Below, one piece after another: positions 1 through 8,754 of a stretch of 64,000 nt of DNA. Position 1 is the first letter of the stretch. Every line of letters begins with the position of its first letter. The position numbers were made by a program, and so were the translations under genes. This stretch comes from Adhaeribacter rhizoryzae (GTDB taxonomy: Bacteria; Bacteroidota; Bacteroidia; Cytophagales; Hymenobacteraceae), in the NCBI RefSeq assembly GCF_008629685.1, contig NZ_VWSF01000023.1, positions 1 through 64,000 of the forward strand. Direction: 5' to 3'. The notes under the pieces are model-generated. The model was not told the DNA's origin. It ran no database searches and was given only the letters and a program-made list of their open reading frames with translations.

Positions 1-2
1 TT

Positions 3-71
3 TTGCGCGGTTGGAATTACTTCCAGCATATCTTGCACGGGTGGACCCTGGCCCAAAAATTTGTGTCCTAA
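3..71 (+). CDS. C-terminal end of an unidentified protein (partial)
   Basis: The window opens inside an open frame that ends at TAA 69-71. The visible 22 residues are rich in Trp, His and Phe (RGWNYFQHILHGW) and look coding, but they are too few to name a family. The other two forward frames also stay open for a similar distance, so the choice of this frame rests on residue composition only. No terminator-like hairpin was seen in the 200 bp that follow. Confidence 0.35.
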   Translation: MRGWNYFQHILHGWTLAQKFVS

Positions 72-271
72 TCGTAGCCCTAATTTAGGGAAGGTGCCCG
101 GAGGGCGGAAGGGTTAAGCTACTTCAGCAGAAAAGCAGCTCCGGCAAAAGCGAAACAGACTGCAAAAGTACCACAGCATAACAAAGCATCTTGAGCGCAC
201 AGCAAAGAACCTTAATTTTAAAATAATGCCTGAACAGCCCTCCTATGGAATAATGAGTATATGAATTGGTA

Positions 272-646
272 TTACTTATTACTTATCGAGTCTAAAGCTG
301 CGGTTGATTTTTGGGTGCGGCGCCCTTTGGCTTGTTGTATTAACCGTTGTTTATAGGGCCTGACATTGCCGTAAATCTCAAAAACCCTATCGCGTTTAAA
401 AACAATTAAACTGCTGTCGGGATAAACCCAAAATAACAGAAAGCGGTCCCGTTGCGGGGTGTATGCTGCGGTTGGTTCAACCGAAGCCACGTAGCCACCA
501 CTGTATCAGGGCTTGACCAATATTTTTACTACTTCTTTCTTTTTCATGCCAACTTTTGCGCTAAAAGCCACTGGCTCGGGTTGGTGGCAAGCTGAAAATA
601 GCAGGTTTATTATTAAAACAAGAATACAAAAGCCTTTACAGCGCAT
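272..646 (-). pseudogene. small lipoprotein, BamE/SmpA-like, with in-frame TGA
   Basis: From ATG at 644-646 the frame gives a lipoprotein signal (about 18 residues ending LLFSAC, acylated Cys20), then the stretch GMKKKEVVKILVKP, which resembles the G-M-x-x-x-E-V-x-x-x-L-G-x-P signature of BamE/SmpA-type envelope lipoproteins. TGA at 506-508 (codon 47) interrupts it. The same frame then stays open for 77 more codons to the stop at 272-274 and reads like ordinary protein (YSGGYVASVEPTAAY, later FEIYGNVRPY). A late GTG at 488-490 could restart translation but would give a protein without export signal. It starts 22 bp after the cation-efflux gene and probably closes that operon. The break is either a real nonsense mutation or a sequence error; the family call is tentative. 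Confidence 0.6.
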
Positions 647-667
647 TTACAGGACAAATATTTATTT

Positions 668-1615
668 TTATTCCGGGAGTTCTTTAACCGGGGTAAGCAC
701 TACTTCGTGCAGTTGCCAGTTAATATTTTTAATTTCTTGGGCCGCCTCTATCATGTTCTGGGTAAGGTTAATATCTTCGGCGGGTACTATAAAAGCTTCG
801 CCCATATAAATATGGCCTTCTTCCCGTAACCTTATTCTTACATCCCGCACCCAGGTTTTTCGGGCCAGGTGCTCCCGTACTAAATGCAGCAAGGGGTCGG
901 TTTCCTGGTTATTAACGGTTTTGGGTTCCTGGTTCATCAGGTCTACCACGGCTTGTTTTAAATTCTTGTAACCATCGTGCAATATATCCAGCGATATTAA
1001 AGCGGCGGCGGCGGCATCGGCCCACCATAAACCAAAACCAATAGCCAGAATACCCACAATGGCTGCAAAAGCCGTCATCCAGTCGGCTTTGTTCATTTCG
1101 GCATCGGTGTAGAGGTTTTTTTCGTGTAATTTTTCAGCCAGGGGTAACTTTATACGGCCTAATATTACCGCCGGAACAGAACTGTACAGCAAAGCCGCAA
1201 TCATTAGATAACCCAGCCAGAACGATTTGCCAAATAAGGTAACCATGCCAATAGTGGGGCGTTCCTGCATGATTAAGGTCATGAGAGAGTCGGTAATCAG
1301 GAAGGCGCCAACGGTAAAAAGCGCCAGCGAACTACACAAATACGCAATGCTCACAACCCGGTGGTACCCATACGGAAATTCATTCGTAGGTTTCCGGTAG
1401 AATATTTTAGAAGCAATTAAAAATGAAACCGAGGGCGTAAGGCTAAGCAAATCTTCGAACCAGGCCGTTTTCATGGCCTGCGAATTGCCCATGGTCAGGT
1501 ACATTAACACTACAGTAGAAAGGAGGTGAAAAATGGTTATCCATTCCAGCTTTTTGGCTTTTTCAAAGTCCTTTTGCAGTTCCGGCGGATATTCAAAATT
1601 TTCGATTGGTTTCAC
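668..1615 (-). CDS. cation diffusion facilitator family transporter
   Basis: Predicted inner-membrane divalent cation/proton antiporter, 315 residues, close to the usual CDF length. Hydrophobic segments lie at about 25-43, 53-70, 88-110, 130-152, 180-198 and 201-214. Candidate metal ligands are acidic: Glu54/Asp55 in the second segment, and Asp178 and Asp200 around the fifth. The usual H/D-xxx-D site is therefore Asp-rich, which in this family often goes with iron or manganese rather than zinc; that is inference. A soluble C-terminal domain of about 90 residues (from 225) carries the typical VRDVRIRLREEGHIY-type strand and would form the cytoplasmic dimer domain. Its ATG overlaps the stop of the upstream solute-binding-like gene by 4 bp, so the two are translationally coupled. 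Confidence 0.82.
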   Translation of the reverse strand: MKPIENFEYPPELQKDFEKAKKLEWITIFHLLSTVVLMYLTMGNSQAMKTAWFEDLLSLTPSVSFLIASKIFYRKPTNEFPYGYHRVVSIAYLCSSLALFTVGAFLITDSLMTLIMQERPTIGMVTLFGKSFWLGYLMIAALLYSSVPAVILGRIKLPLAEKLHEKNLYTDAEMNKADWMTAFAAIVGILAIGFGLWWADAAAAALISLDILHDGYKNLKQAVVDLMNQEPKTVNNQETDPLLHLVREHLARKTWVRDVRIRLREEGHIYMGEAFIVPAEDINLTQNMIEAAQEIKNINWQLHEVVLTPVKELPE

Positions 1616-2079
1616 GGAGTGGTAATTTTTTTAAGTTTTTCTTTTTGCAGGTGTAAATATTTTTCCAGTTGCAGCACAAAAGCGTTTTCGCCTTTTAGAA
1701 CGGCCATTACATACTTCTTTTTTTCCTTTTCCAGGTAAGGCTTGGAAAAAGATATTTTCTTTTTCCATTCGTTTTTAGCCGTGAGGCCACCAATAACCAG
1801 GTGCAACTCTTTCTTTTCCAGGCGCTCAAATAAGTCTTGTTCCGAATCGTTTTGCCATTGTACCCGGGCATTTAGTTCGGCTGCAAATTCTTTTACTAAC
1901 TGGGCTTCGATGCCGGTTGGTTCTTGTGGGGTGTTTATTACCCAGGGCGGATTTTCGGTATAACCCACTACTAAGGTGCCATTACGTACTTTTTCCAGGG
2001 TTTTATCCGGGTCCTGCGGATAATTATCGCAACCAACTAATAGCCAAATTCCCAGCCAAAACAGCTTTATTCTATTCAT
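1612..2079 (-). CDS. short periplasmic solute-binding-like lipoprotein (SBP family 3)
   Basis: The start is placed at the Met that begins MNRIKLFWLGIWLLVGC, a lipoprotein signal with acylated Cys17; a Met 7 codons upstream gives a worse signal. The mature part contains GTLVVGYTENPPWV, GIEAQLVKEFAAELNARV and FSKPYLEKEKKKYVMAVLKG, the typical course of lobe 1 of family 3 amino acid/ion binding proteins, followed directly by a C-terminal return helix. At 155 residues it lacks most of lobe 2 (the family usually has 230-260). It overlaps the cation-efflux gene by 4 bp, so it may sense or deliver a ligand for that transporter. Whether it still binds anything is unknown. Confidence 0.65.
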   Translation of the reverse strand: MNRIKLFWLGIWLLVGCDNYPQDPDKTLEKVRNGTLVVGYTENPPWVINTPQEPTGIEAQLVKEFAAELNARVQWQNDSEQDLFERLEKKELHLVIGGLTAKNEWKKKISFSKPYLEKEKKKYVMAVLKGENAFVLQLEKYLHLQKEKLKKITTP

Positions 2080-2277
2080 ATTATACTTAACCAAAAGCAT
2101 TTTAAATTAGCCAATAGGTATATACGAAAGATTAAATAAATTGGAGATAACCCCGCCTAAGGCTATTAGGTAAAATAGTTAATAAAGAATAAACCGGCGA
2201 GGCCAACTAAGGAGCGTACTTGTAACAACTTTACTTGCTTGTTTCTTAAGTTTGTACCTGTTTTTAAATTAATTACA

Positions 2278-2649
2278 ATGATTAAAGCCATTAAAATTTA
2301 CACCGGTCCGGACAGACATACCAAGGTTGCATACGGTTCGGTAACAGAAGATTATTTAACCGACGCGGTTTCGGTAAGGTTTAAAACGACGCCGCCGCAT
2401 GGTACCTACGACTGGCATCCGGCTCCGACCACGCAGTACGTAGTTACGCTATCGGGTACGCTGGAATTCGAAACTTTTACCGGCGAAAAATTCATCCTGC
2501 GGCCTGGTAACGTGCTGATTGCCATGGACACGACTGGTTCCGGGCATAAATGGCGTTTGATTGATGACCAACCCTGGGTGCGGGTGTATGTGGCATTTAA
2601 GGCTGATGCCGAAATTAATTTTGTTCCGGACGAAGATGGTAATATTTAA
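2278..2649 (+). CDS. cupin domain protein
   Basis: A 123-residue single-domain cupin. The start is set at ATG 2278; an upstream in-frame Met at 2239 would add 13 residues not typical of the family and would start upstream of a -7-like element. Conserved cupin features visible are the first-motif His/Pro region (TYDWHPAPTTQYVVTLSG), the middle GTLEFETFTGEKFILRPGNV strand-turn, and a second motif ending in GSGHKW. Cupins of this size bind a metal through His residues or are non-enzymatic sensors. The substrate cannot be told. A -7-like TAAGTTTG lies at 2247-2254. It is divergent from the solute-binding/efflux operon. Confidence 0.7.
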   Translation: MIKAIKIYTGPDRHTKVAYGSVTEDYLTDAVSVRFKTTPPHGTYDWHPAPTTQYVVTLSGTLEFETFTGEKFILRPGNVLIAMDTTGSGHKWRLIDDQPWVRVYVAFKADAEINFVPDEDGNI

Positions 2650-2764
2650 AAGCGCAGCAGATGTGATAGGTTAAGAATTGTTTCTGCCAATTATTATTGT
2701 GAAAAATTCAGCACTGAATGTAAATTGCCAATATATATTCCTTTCAGAAGCATAGAACCAACTA

Positions 2765-3904
2765 GTGCGAAACAAACTCTTATTATTTGCAATCCTGCTG
2801 TTGGCAGGGCAAGCGGTGCAGGGCCAAAAAAACAAGCCCATTGATGCGAAGGCTACCCGCCAAACCAAAAACTTGTACCGCAACCTGCTTAAATTATCTG
2901 ATAAGCACACCTTGTTTGGGCACCAGCATGCCACCGAGTACGGGCACGGTTGGTCCGGCGACAAAAACCGTTCAGATGTAAAATCGGTTACCGGCTCGCA
3001 TCCGGCCGTAGTAGGAGTAGATTTAAGCGGCTTTTCGGGCCGACCACCGGAAGCTATTAAACGCGCAAAAGACAATCTGCGCCAAAACGTAATAGATACT
3101 TATAACCGGGGCGGCGTAACCACTGTCGCCTGGCATTTTTCTAATCCGGTATCGGGCGGTGGATTTTACTGGAAAGATTCGGTTTCGCTGCCAGCCGTTA
3201 AATATATTATTCCGGGCGGCGAAGCCCACGCGCAATACAAAGAAATATTGCGCGGTATCGGGGAGTGGGCCCACAGCATCCGGGGTAAGGATGGCAAATT
3301 GGTACCCCTGATTTTCCGGCCTTACCACGAGTTCGATGGGGGCTGGTTCTGGTGGGGCAAACCCCATACTTCGGCCGATGAATTTAAAAGTTTATGGCGC
3401 TTTACCGTAACTTACCTCCGCGACAGCCTGCAAGTACACAATTTTATTTATGCTTTTTCGCCGGATAATAGGTTTAATTCCGAAGAAGAATTTCTGGAAC
3501 GTTACCCCGGCGATGAATGGGTAGACATGGTGGGCATGGACAACTACGCCGATTACGGCCGTGACCGCTACGACATTGAAACAGGCGCCCGCAAACTCAA
3601 AATTGTTTCGGATTATGCCCTGAAAGCTGGCAAACTGGCGGCTTTTACCGAAACTGGTCTGGAATCAATTCCGGATACAACCTGGTGGACGAATACGCTT
3701 TTAAAGGCTATGCAATCGCATAAAATGCGTTTGGCTTATGTGCTGGTCTGGCGCAACGATACCCGCAGTTCTACCCATTATTATGCGCCATACCCGGGCC
3801 ATAGCAGCGTACCCAATTTTATAAAATTCTACCAGGACCCGTATACCTTATTCGAAAACGACTTAAAGCGTATTTACCGCCGGAAAATTCTGGGAATATT
3901 TTAG
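2765..3904 (+). CDS. secreted glycoside hydrolase family 26 (beta-mannanase type)
   Basis: A 379-residue secreted enzyme with a GTG start chosen because it gives a complete signal peptide (MRNKLLLFAILLLAGQAVQG, cleavage near residue 20). The GH26 hallmark PYHEFDGGWFWWG carries the acid/base Glu189, and FTETGLE carries the nucleophile Glu296. The early HQHATEYG and the WHFSNP segment are also typical of the family. GH26 enzymes mostly hydrolyse internal beta-1,4 links in mannans in the periplasm or outside the cell. No carbohydrate-binding module or sorting domain is present. It stands alone, with a terminator-like hairpin just after it, and no SusC/D pair is nearby, so this is not a classical PUL in this window. 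Confidence 0.9.
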   Translation: MRNKLLLFAILLLAGQAVQGQKNKPIDAKATRQTKNLYRNLLKLSDKHTLFGHQHATEYGHGWSGDKNRSDVKSVTGSHPAVVGVDLSGFSGRPPEAIKRAKDNLRQNVIDTYNRGGVTTVAWHFSNPVSGGGFYWKDSVSLPAVKYIIPGGEAHAQYKEILRGIGEWAHSIRGKDGKLVPLIFRPYHEFDGGWFWWGKPHTSADEFKSLWRFTVTYLRDSLQVHNFIYAFSPDNRFNSEEEFLERYPGDEWVDMVGMDNYADYGRDRYDIETGARKLKIVSDYALKAGKLAAFTETGLESIPDTTWWTNTLLKAMQSHKMRLAYVLVWRNDTRSSTHYYAPYPGHSSVPNFIKFYQDPYTLFENDLKRIYRRKILGIF

Positions 3905-3942
3905 ATAGAAATATTAGGTCCGCTATAAACTTCCTTTCTCTG

Positions 3943-3973
3943 GCACGGATTTACTGCCGTGCTTTTATTTTTT
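3943..3973 (+). terminator. rho-independent terminator after GH26 gene
   Basis: GCACGG at 3943-3948 pairs with CCGTGC at 3957-3962 around an 8-base loop, followed by a T-rich run. It lies 39 bp after the GH26 stop. Confidence 0.7.
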
Positions 3974-4119
3974 CTAAAGAGAAAACTTTGAATAGCCGGG
4001 TAGGAGGATAATATTTAAATAAACCTTAGCTCCTTTTAAGATAGCGGTTAAAAGCTTAAAAATATATAGCAGGTAAGGCCCGGAAGTATATCCGCGCCAT
4101 AGAACTAACACAAGTTTTT

Positions 4120-4587
4120 TTAACTATTGAAATGGTAAAGGAAGGTTATAATGCCGGTAAAAGCGGGTTTGGGCTGGTCTTTAATTTCCATGTTAACCTC
4201 AAGTTGGGCTTTGGCAATACCGCGTAAATTTTTCAGCGAAATTAATTTGGCCCGCAAACGCACCTGGCTATTTACCGTTACAGCTTGGTTAAACCGCAAT
4301 TCTTCAATGCCATAATTTACCTGCATTTTTAAGTTGCCAATGGCTACAATTTGCCCCCAAAGGTACGGCAGCAGCGAAACCGTTAAATAACCGTGGGCTA
4401 TGGTATTCCCGAACGGCGTTTCTGCTTTAGCCCGTTCCTGATCCAGATGAATCCATTGATGATCCAAGGTAGCATCGGCAAATTTGTTTATTTGTTCCTG
4501 GGTAATGGTGTGGTATTCCGAAACACCCAGTTCAGCGCCTTCAAACTGCTGAAATTCGGCGAAACTATTTATCTGCTGTAAGCTCAT
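4120..4587 (-). CDS. MaoC family dehydratase (R-specific enoyl-CoA hydratase type)
   Basis: A single hot-dog domain of 155 residues. The start is set at the Met beginning MSLQQINSFAEFQQF; a further upstream Met would add 24 residues of hydrophobic, AT-rich sequence with no family match. The catalytic dyad region is clear: ADATLDHQWIHLD followed by FGNTIAHGYLTVSLLP, which holds the conserved Asp and His of hydratase 2 enzymes. These enzymes hydrate or dehydrate acyl-CoA thioesters in the cytosol, in fatty acid oxidation or polyhydroxyalkanoate precursor supply. It is transcribed alone. Confidence 0.85.
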   Translation of the reverse strand: MSLQQINSFAEFQQFEGAELGVSEYHTITQEQINKFADATLDHQWIHLDQERAKAETPFGNTIAHGYLTVSLLPYLWGQIVAIGNLKMQVNYGIEELRFNQAVTVNSQVRLRAKLISLKNLRGIAKAQLEVNMEIKDQPKPAFTGIITFLYHFNS

Positions 4588-4734
4588 ATACAAACATAGC
4601 AATTTAAATATTACAATTTTTAAATTTAAGTTTTTACTTTTAAAGGAAACCTGTAGCAAAGCTGGCTTACCCGAACCGAACCCCTATAGAATTAGTTTAT
4701 TACCTAAAATATAAAGCCGACACGCATTAATTAA

Positions 4735-4992
4735 ATGATAGAATATCCCTTATTTAACCGGCTTCCTTCCTGGAGCCAGGTAGAAGTTTTAACCAATAAA
4801 GGAACGGTGGTTGCCCAACGAAACCATAAAGACTGGCATATTACCCTTTATACCTTAAATAATTTTTTTGTAGAATTATGGGAAAAGCCAAATCTCGAAA
4901 TTATTGGTTCTTTTCATAGTTCGGTAAACCCGATGGCCATTCTGGAGCCGTATACCCAGGATATTCAAATAGAAGATTTCTACAGTTTCTAA
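4735..4992 (+). CDS. small conserved-looking protein, unknown function
   Basis: 85 residues, acidic and aromatic-rich, no signal peptide or membrane segment. I do not recognise it as a named family, but it has a relative in this window at 53411-53671: both begin with F-(N/E)-R-L-P, share an N-F-F-V-E-L-W or D-F-F-A-E-I-W core (this copy NNFFVELWEKP), and near the end match at LEPYTQDIQIEDF versus LEPYLSHINISEL. That two diverged copies keep the same length and landmarks argues that this is a real gene family. Confidence 0.65.
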   Translation: MIEYPLFNRLPSWSQVEVLTNKGTVVAQRNHKDWHITLYTLNNFFVELWEKPNLEIIGSFHSSVNPMAILEPYTQDIQIEDFYSF

Positions 4993-5092
4993 GCTTTTGC
5001 TTTAGCCTTTGCAACTTCTTTTCTAAACCAAATTGCGTTTAAGCGGTAATAAATAATATTCTGAATTTAATTACACTTATACAGCTTAGATA

Positions 5093-6043
5093 ATGGCAAA
5101 AATAACAAAAGCGGCCTATTTCGAAGAATTTGGTTCGTTAGAGAAGATTAAGGTGGGTAGTTTGCCCGTGCCGGAATTAAAAGAAGGCGAAGTACTGGTG
5201 CAGGTAAAAGCAGCCGGTATTAACCCGGTAGATGCCGCCGTGCGGGAAGGATATTTAAATTCTTTTATTCCGGTGATTTTTCCGGCTATACCGGGTTGGG
5301 ATGTTGCCGGTGTGGTGGTAGACCGGGGTTATAGTGCCCGCCGGTTTAAGCCCGGCGATGAAGTTTATGCTTACGCCCGCCGACCCATGGTGCAGAACGG
5401 TACCTTTGCCGAGTACCTGGTTATTCCGGAAAGTTACCTGGCCTTGCGGCCGCAGCAAATTACTTGGGAAGAAGCCGCCGGCATTCCGCTGGTTGGCTTA
5501 ACAGCCTATCAATCTTTGTTCGATGCCGGAAATTTGCAGGCCAATCAATCGGTTTTAATATTGGGCGCTTCGGGCGGGGTTGGTTCTTTGGGAATTCAAC
5601 TGGCTAAAGCCAAAGGCGCAACTGTAATTGGGGTAGCCACCCGCAAAAACCACGACCACATGTGCAGCCTGGGCGCCGACCATACCCTGGATTATAACAA
5701 TGACCTAATAGCCGAAGCCGTAAAAGAAATATTGCCGGACGGCGTTGATTTAATATTTGACTGCGCCAGCGGCGAAACCTTGCAGCAAAGTTTACCCGCC
5801 CTTAAAGCAGGTGGCAAACTGGTTTCTATTTTAAACCGGGGCGAAAACCTGCCGCCCGATTTAAATTTTGAGTACGTTTTTGTAGAGCCTAATTCTGCGC
5901 AGTTAACTATTTTGTAGGAGCTGGCAGATGCCGGACAGTTAAAAGTACCGGTAAGTAAAACCTTCTCCCTCGACCAAACCCAGGAAGCCTTCCGGCAAAT
6001 CGAGTCTCATCATACCAAAAGTAAAGTTATTATTACCCCTTAA
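5093..6043 (+). pseudogene. MDR-family NADP-dependent quinone oxidoreductase, in-frame TAG
   Basis: A zinc-independent medium-chain dehydrogenase/reductase (alcohol dehydrogenase-like N domain, then a Rossmann domain with LGASGGVGSLGIQLAKAKG at about residue 157). TAG at 5915-5917 stops it at codon 275. Directly after, in the same frame, ELADAGQLKVPVSKTFSL, then EAFRQIESHHTKSK and VIITP to TAA at 6041-6043 supply exactly the missing C-terminal end, giving the usual length of about 316 residues. One base change (for example CAG to TAG) explains it. The truncated 274-residue product lacks the last strands of the catalytic domain and is probably inactive, unless this is a sequencing error. Confidence 0.8.
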
Positions 6044-6078
6044 ATAAATATTAAAAGACAAATATTTTTAGAATAAAG

Positions 6079-6175
6079 CAATCCACCCATGTCATTCAGG
6101 AGAATTCATAGAATTCCAGAGGAAACTATTTGGCTACCTGCTCATAGTTTCCTCCTAAATGGCAGGAGTGGATTG
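6079..6175. repeat. intergenic palindrome, loop family copy A
   Basis: Outer arms CAATCCAC (6079-6086) and GTGGATTG (6168-6175) enclose an imperfect stem GTCATTCAGG...CCTAAATGGC with a small side hairpin (GAATTC-ATA-GAATTC) in the left arm and the loop TTGGCTACCTGCT at 6130-6142. It lies between convergent genes. The same loop with other stems recurs at 8786 and 27178, and in reversed form at 37583. Confidence 0.8.
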
Positions 6176-6219
6176 TTTAAACCGCTTTTTAAAATATTAT
6201 ATCATTATTATTTGGGTAC

Positions 6220-6336
6220 TGCGCTTAAAATATTGCCATCATCTTGAGCTTGTCGAAATAGCTAAATTTCACTTTACATTGCTGTTATAGATCCTTCGAC
6301 AAGCTCAGGATGACAGATAAAGTACACTTAAGCGCA
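6220..6336. repeat. intergenic palindrome, second family (CTTGTCGAA type)
   Basis: TGAGCTTGTCGAA pairs with TTCGACAAGCTCA (ends at 6257 and 6307), and outer arms TGCGCTTAA (6220-6228) and TTAAGCGCA (6328-6336) extend the hairpin. Palindromes with this core are common scattered repeats in many bacterial genomes. Together with copy A it fills the 318-bp gap between the MDR pseudogene and the phosphatase; nothing else is seen there. Confidence 0.7.
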
Positions 6337-6361
6337 GGATCTGCTTAATATTATTATCACA

Positions 6362-7486
6362 TTATTTATTCGTAGCCGTTAAATTTTCCGGTGTCAGGGC
6401 GCTGCTGATTATTTCACCAACGGGCCTTTCTGCCAGATAATTTATGCCTAATAAAGTAGCCACTGTTTTTGCTACCTGGTTGGTATAATGTTGCTGTGGT
6501 TGTTTCATTTCGCCAAAAGCGGGGGTATCCGGACCAATTACCATAAACCAGGTTTGGTCGGCTTCGGCAACGTTGGCCCCGTGGTTGCGCCAGGTTCCGT
6601 TGCCATTGCCGCGGCCGTGGTCGGTGGTAATAAGTAAGGTCGTTTTGTTTTTGTATTTGGGCGAGCGCTGCACCCAGGTCCAGAGGTCTTTTATAAACGC
6701 ATCGGTTTGGTGCGCCGATTTCAGATACGCATCGTAGTGGCCACCGTGGGCAAAATCGTCAGTTTCGCCGTAGGCAATGTACACCAAACGCGGGCTGTTT
6801 TTCTTTAAATATTCCAGCGCGTAATGGTGGGTAAAGGCATCCAGGCGCACACTACCCCAGGGGCTGGGTATTTGGGTTTGCAATTGGTTCAGAAACTTTT
6901 CCCGGTCGGTCAGGCGCAAGTCTTCGGCCGTAGCAAAACCAGCGTTTACTGGTATACCAGACCGCTTGGCATTAATTATAAACGGAAAAACATCCCAGGA
7001 ACCAAAGGCCGCTACTTTTTTCCGGAAGCCTTTTTGCTCGTTAATAAATTCCAGCACCGTCCGGTTCGGATTATCTTTTTTATCGTTGCTGTTAATGCGT
7101 TCATCGTCGGCGAAGCCGGTTAATATTTCGCTATAGCCGGGGTAAGAAAAACGGTGCTGATTGCTTACGTTTACCAAATTCTGGTGCTGGCGATTTCCGT
7201 AAAGCTGGCCTTCTTTGGCCAATGTACCCCAAATAAACGGCAGTAATTTTTGCCGGCGCACGAGTAAGTCATCGTCCCAGAATAATTTTTTTAAAGCGTC
7301 CCGGTCCTCCACATAATCTTTATCCCGGATTAAATCGGCATCAGCCCCGGTAAAAAGTTCGCGCCATCTAAAACCATCGAGCGTTATTAAAATGACGTTT
7401 TCGGTTTTAAGCTTTTGCTGCGCCAGCGCAGGCCGACTGAAGAAACTTATTAAAATTAGTAAGGCAAACAAAATACGAAAGTGCAT
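6362..7486 (-). CDS. secreted alkaline phosphatase-superfamily hydrolase
   Basis: 374 residues with a signal peptide (cleavage after ALA near residue 22). It has the alkaline phosphatase/sulfatase-superfamily fold markers: ILITLDGFRWRELF near the N terminus (first metal Asp), SYPGYSEILTG (candidate Ser/Thr nucleophile region), YGETDDFAHGG and ITTDHGRG (Asp and His metal ligands). These place it with nucleotide pyrophosphatase/phosphodiesterase-like or phosphoglycerate-mutase-like periplasmic enzymes that use two zinc ions. The substrate cannot be told from the sequence. It is a single transcription unit facing two palindromic repeats at its 3' end. Confidence 0.8.
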   Translation of the reverse strand: MHFRILFALLILISFFSRPALAQQKLKTENVILITLDGFRWRELFTGADADLIRDKDYVEDRDALKKLFWDDDLLVRRQKLLPFIWGTLAKEGQLYGNRQHQNLVNVSNQHRFSYPGYSEILTGFADDERINSNDKKDNPNRTVLEFINEQKGFRKKVAAFGSWDVFPFIINAKRSGIPVNAGFATAEDLRLTDREKFLNQLQTQIPSPWGSVRLDAFTHHYALEYLKKNSPRLVYIAYGETDDFAHGGHYDAYLKSAHQTDAFIKDLWTWVQRSPKYKNKTTLLITTDHGRGNGNGTWRNHGANVAEADQTWFMVIGPDTPAFGEMKQPQQHYTNQVAKTVATLLGINYLAERPVGEIISSALTPENLTATNK

Positions 7487-7967
7487 GTTCTTGTGGGGGT
7501 ATATGGGTTTAGTTAGTTGGTCTTGTTATACGGAAAATATAGCTATAAATATATAGAAGATGTGAAATAATATTTGCTTTTAAACCTGCCTCCGGATTTA
7601 GGAGGCTACCTGTTCTGGCGCCGGAAAATTCTTCCAAGTAATTATTTAAGTTGGCAGCCTGCCTGTGTACAATCCTCGGAAAAGTTGTTACTTAAATTTT
7701 TACTTTTAATTTCATTTTAATAAGCTGGTTCTATATTCGCAGCCAATTAAAGAGAACCAGTAAATTAAAAATAAAAAGAAAAATTTAAAACAAAACAGTC
7801 AGGTTGGTTTAAAACCACTTAAGTAAGGTAAAGAAAAAGTGCCTGTTATTTGCAGAATATTTTTCATTAACAGCCCCTTAATACATCGGGAACAATATTA
7901 GCCCGAACCAGCCAGAACTAATATTTTTTAATCTTTTATAAATTTTATTAAACGAAAATAACAGCCC
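7487..7967. other. gene-free divergent promoter region
   Basis: 481 bp between the phosphatase and carbonic anhydrase starts. The only structure seen is a small hairpin CCTCC (7589-7593)/GGAGG (7601-7605) directly followed by GGCTACCTGTT, which resembles the loop of the palindrome family and may be a degenerate copy. No clear -7 element was found. Confidence 0.5.
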
Positions 7968-8594
7968 ATGTACGTACATTCGAAAGAAAATCAAAGTAAG
8001 CTTAGTCCCGAAACAGCTTTTAAATATTTACAGGAAGGAAACGCCCGTTTTGTGCAGAACTTGCGCGCCAACCGCAACCTGTTGCAGCAGGTAAACGAAA
8101 CCCGCGACGGACAATTTCCTTTTGCTACTATTCTGAGCTGTATGGATTCCCGGACTTCCGCCGAGCTTATTTTTGACCAGGGTTTAGGCGATATTTTCAG
8201 TATCCGGGTGGCCGGTAATGTATTAAACGAAGATATTTTGGGGAGCATGGAGTTTGCGACCAAAGTAGTAAATACCAAAATTATAGTAGTGCTGGGCCAT
8301 ACCAAATGCGGTGCTATTGTAGGGGCCTGCAACGATGTAAAACTGGGCAACCTCACCCAGCTTTTAGATAAAGTTAAACCGGCCATAGAACACGAAACTA
8401 CCACCCAAACCGATAGACACGGCAAAAATCCGGAGTTTGTAAAAAACGTAACCGAAATAAACGTGCACTTAACTATTCAGAAAATTAAGGAAGAGAGCCC
8501 GATTATTGCGGAACTGGTACAGGATGGCCAGATTAAAATTGTGGGCGGATTGTACGATGTAGATAACGGTAAGGTAGATTTTTTTGAAGAATAA
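7968..8594 (+). CDS. beta-class carbonic anhydrase
   Basis: 208 residues, the usual length of bacterial beta carbonic anhydrases. Zinc ligands and the catalytic dyad are visible: Cys58, Asp60 and Arg62 in SCMDSR, then His111 and Cys114 in LGHTKCGAI. It interconverts CO2 and bicarbonate in the cytosol (no signal peptide). Followed by a strong bidirectional-looking terminator. No partner transporter is next to it, so a role in carboxylation supply or pH is only inferred. Confidence 0.93.
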   Translation: MYVHSKENQSKLSPETAFKYLQEGNARFVQNLRANRNLLQQVNETRDGQFPFATILSCMDSRTSAELIFDQGLGDIFSIRVAGNVLNEDILGSMEFATKVVNTKIIVVLGHTKCGAIVGACNDVKLGNLTQLLDKVKPAIEHETTTQTDRHGKNPEFVKNVTEINVHLTIQKIKEESPIIAELVQDGQIKIVGGLYDVDNGKVDFFEE

Positions 8595-8604
8595 AATTGC
8601 TTAG

Positions 8605-8660
8605 GCTGGGTTTTCAACTTAAAACAATTTTTTAGTTTTAAGTTAAAAACCCGGCTTTTT
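8605..8660. terminator. long-stem terminator after carbonic anhydrase
   Basis: GGGTTTTCAACTTAAAAC pairs with GTTTTAAGTTAAAAACCC across a T-rich loop, with T-runs on both sides, just 14 bp after the carbonic anhydrase stop. Confidence 0.75.
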
Positions 8661-8754
8661 GGTACCACCCCAATATTTAACTTTACCGGATTAGAACCTT
8701 CGCGTAACGATAAATAACTGATATTCTACAAGTATATCAATAAGTGGTTTAAGT

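Noticed and set aside
513-809. Forward 98-codon frame near the left end
   Set aside because: It overlaps the lipoprotein and cation-efflux genes on the other strand, both of which have clear family features.
7589-7620. Hairpin followed by GGCTACCTGTT as a fifth palindrome copy
   Set aside because: Only part of the loop is present and no long inverted arms surround it; noted in the region entry only.
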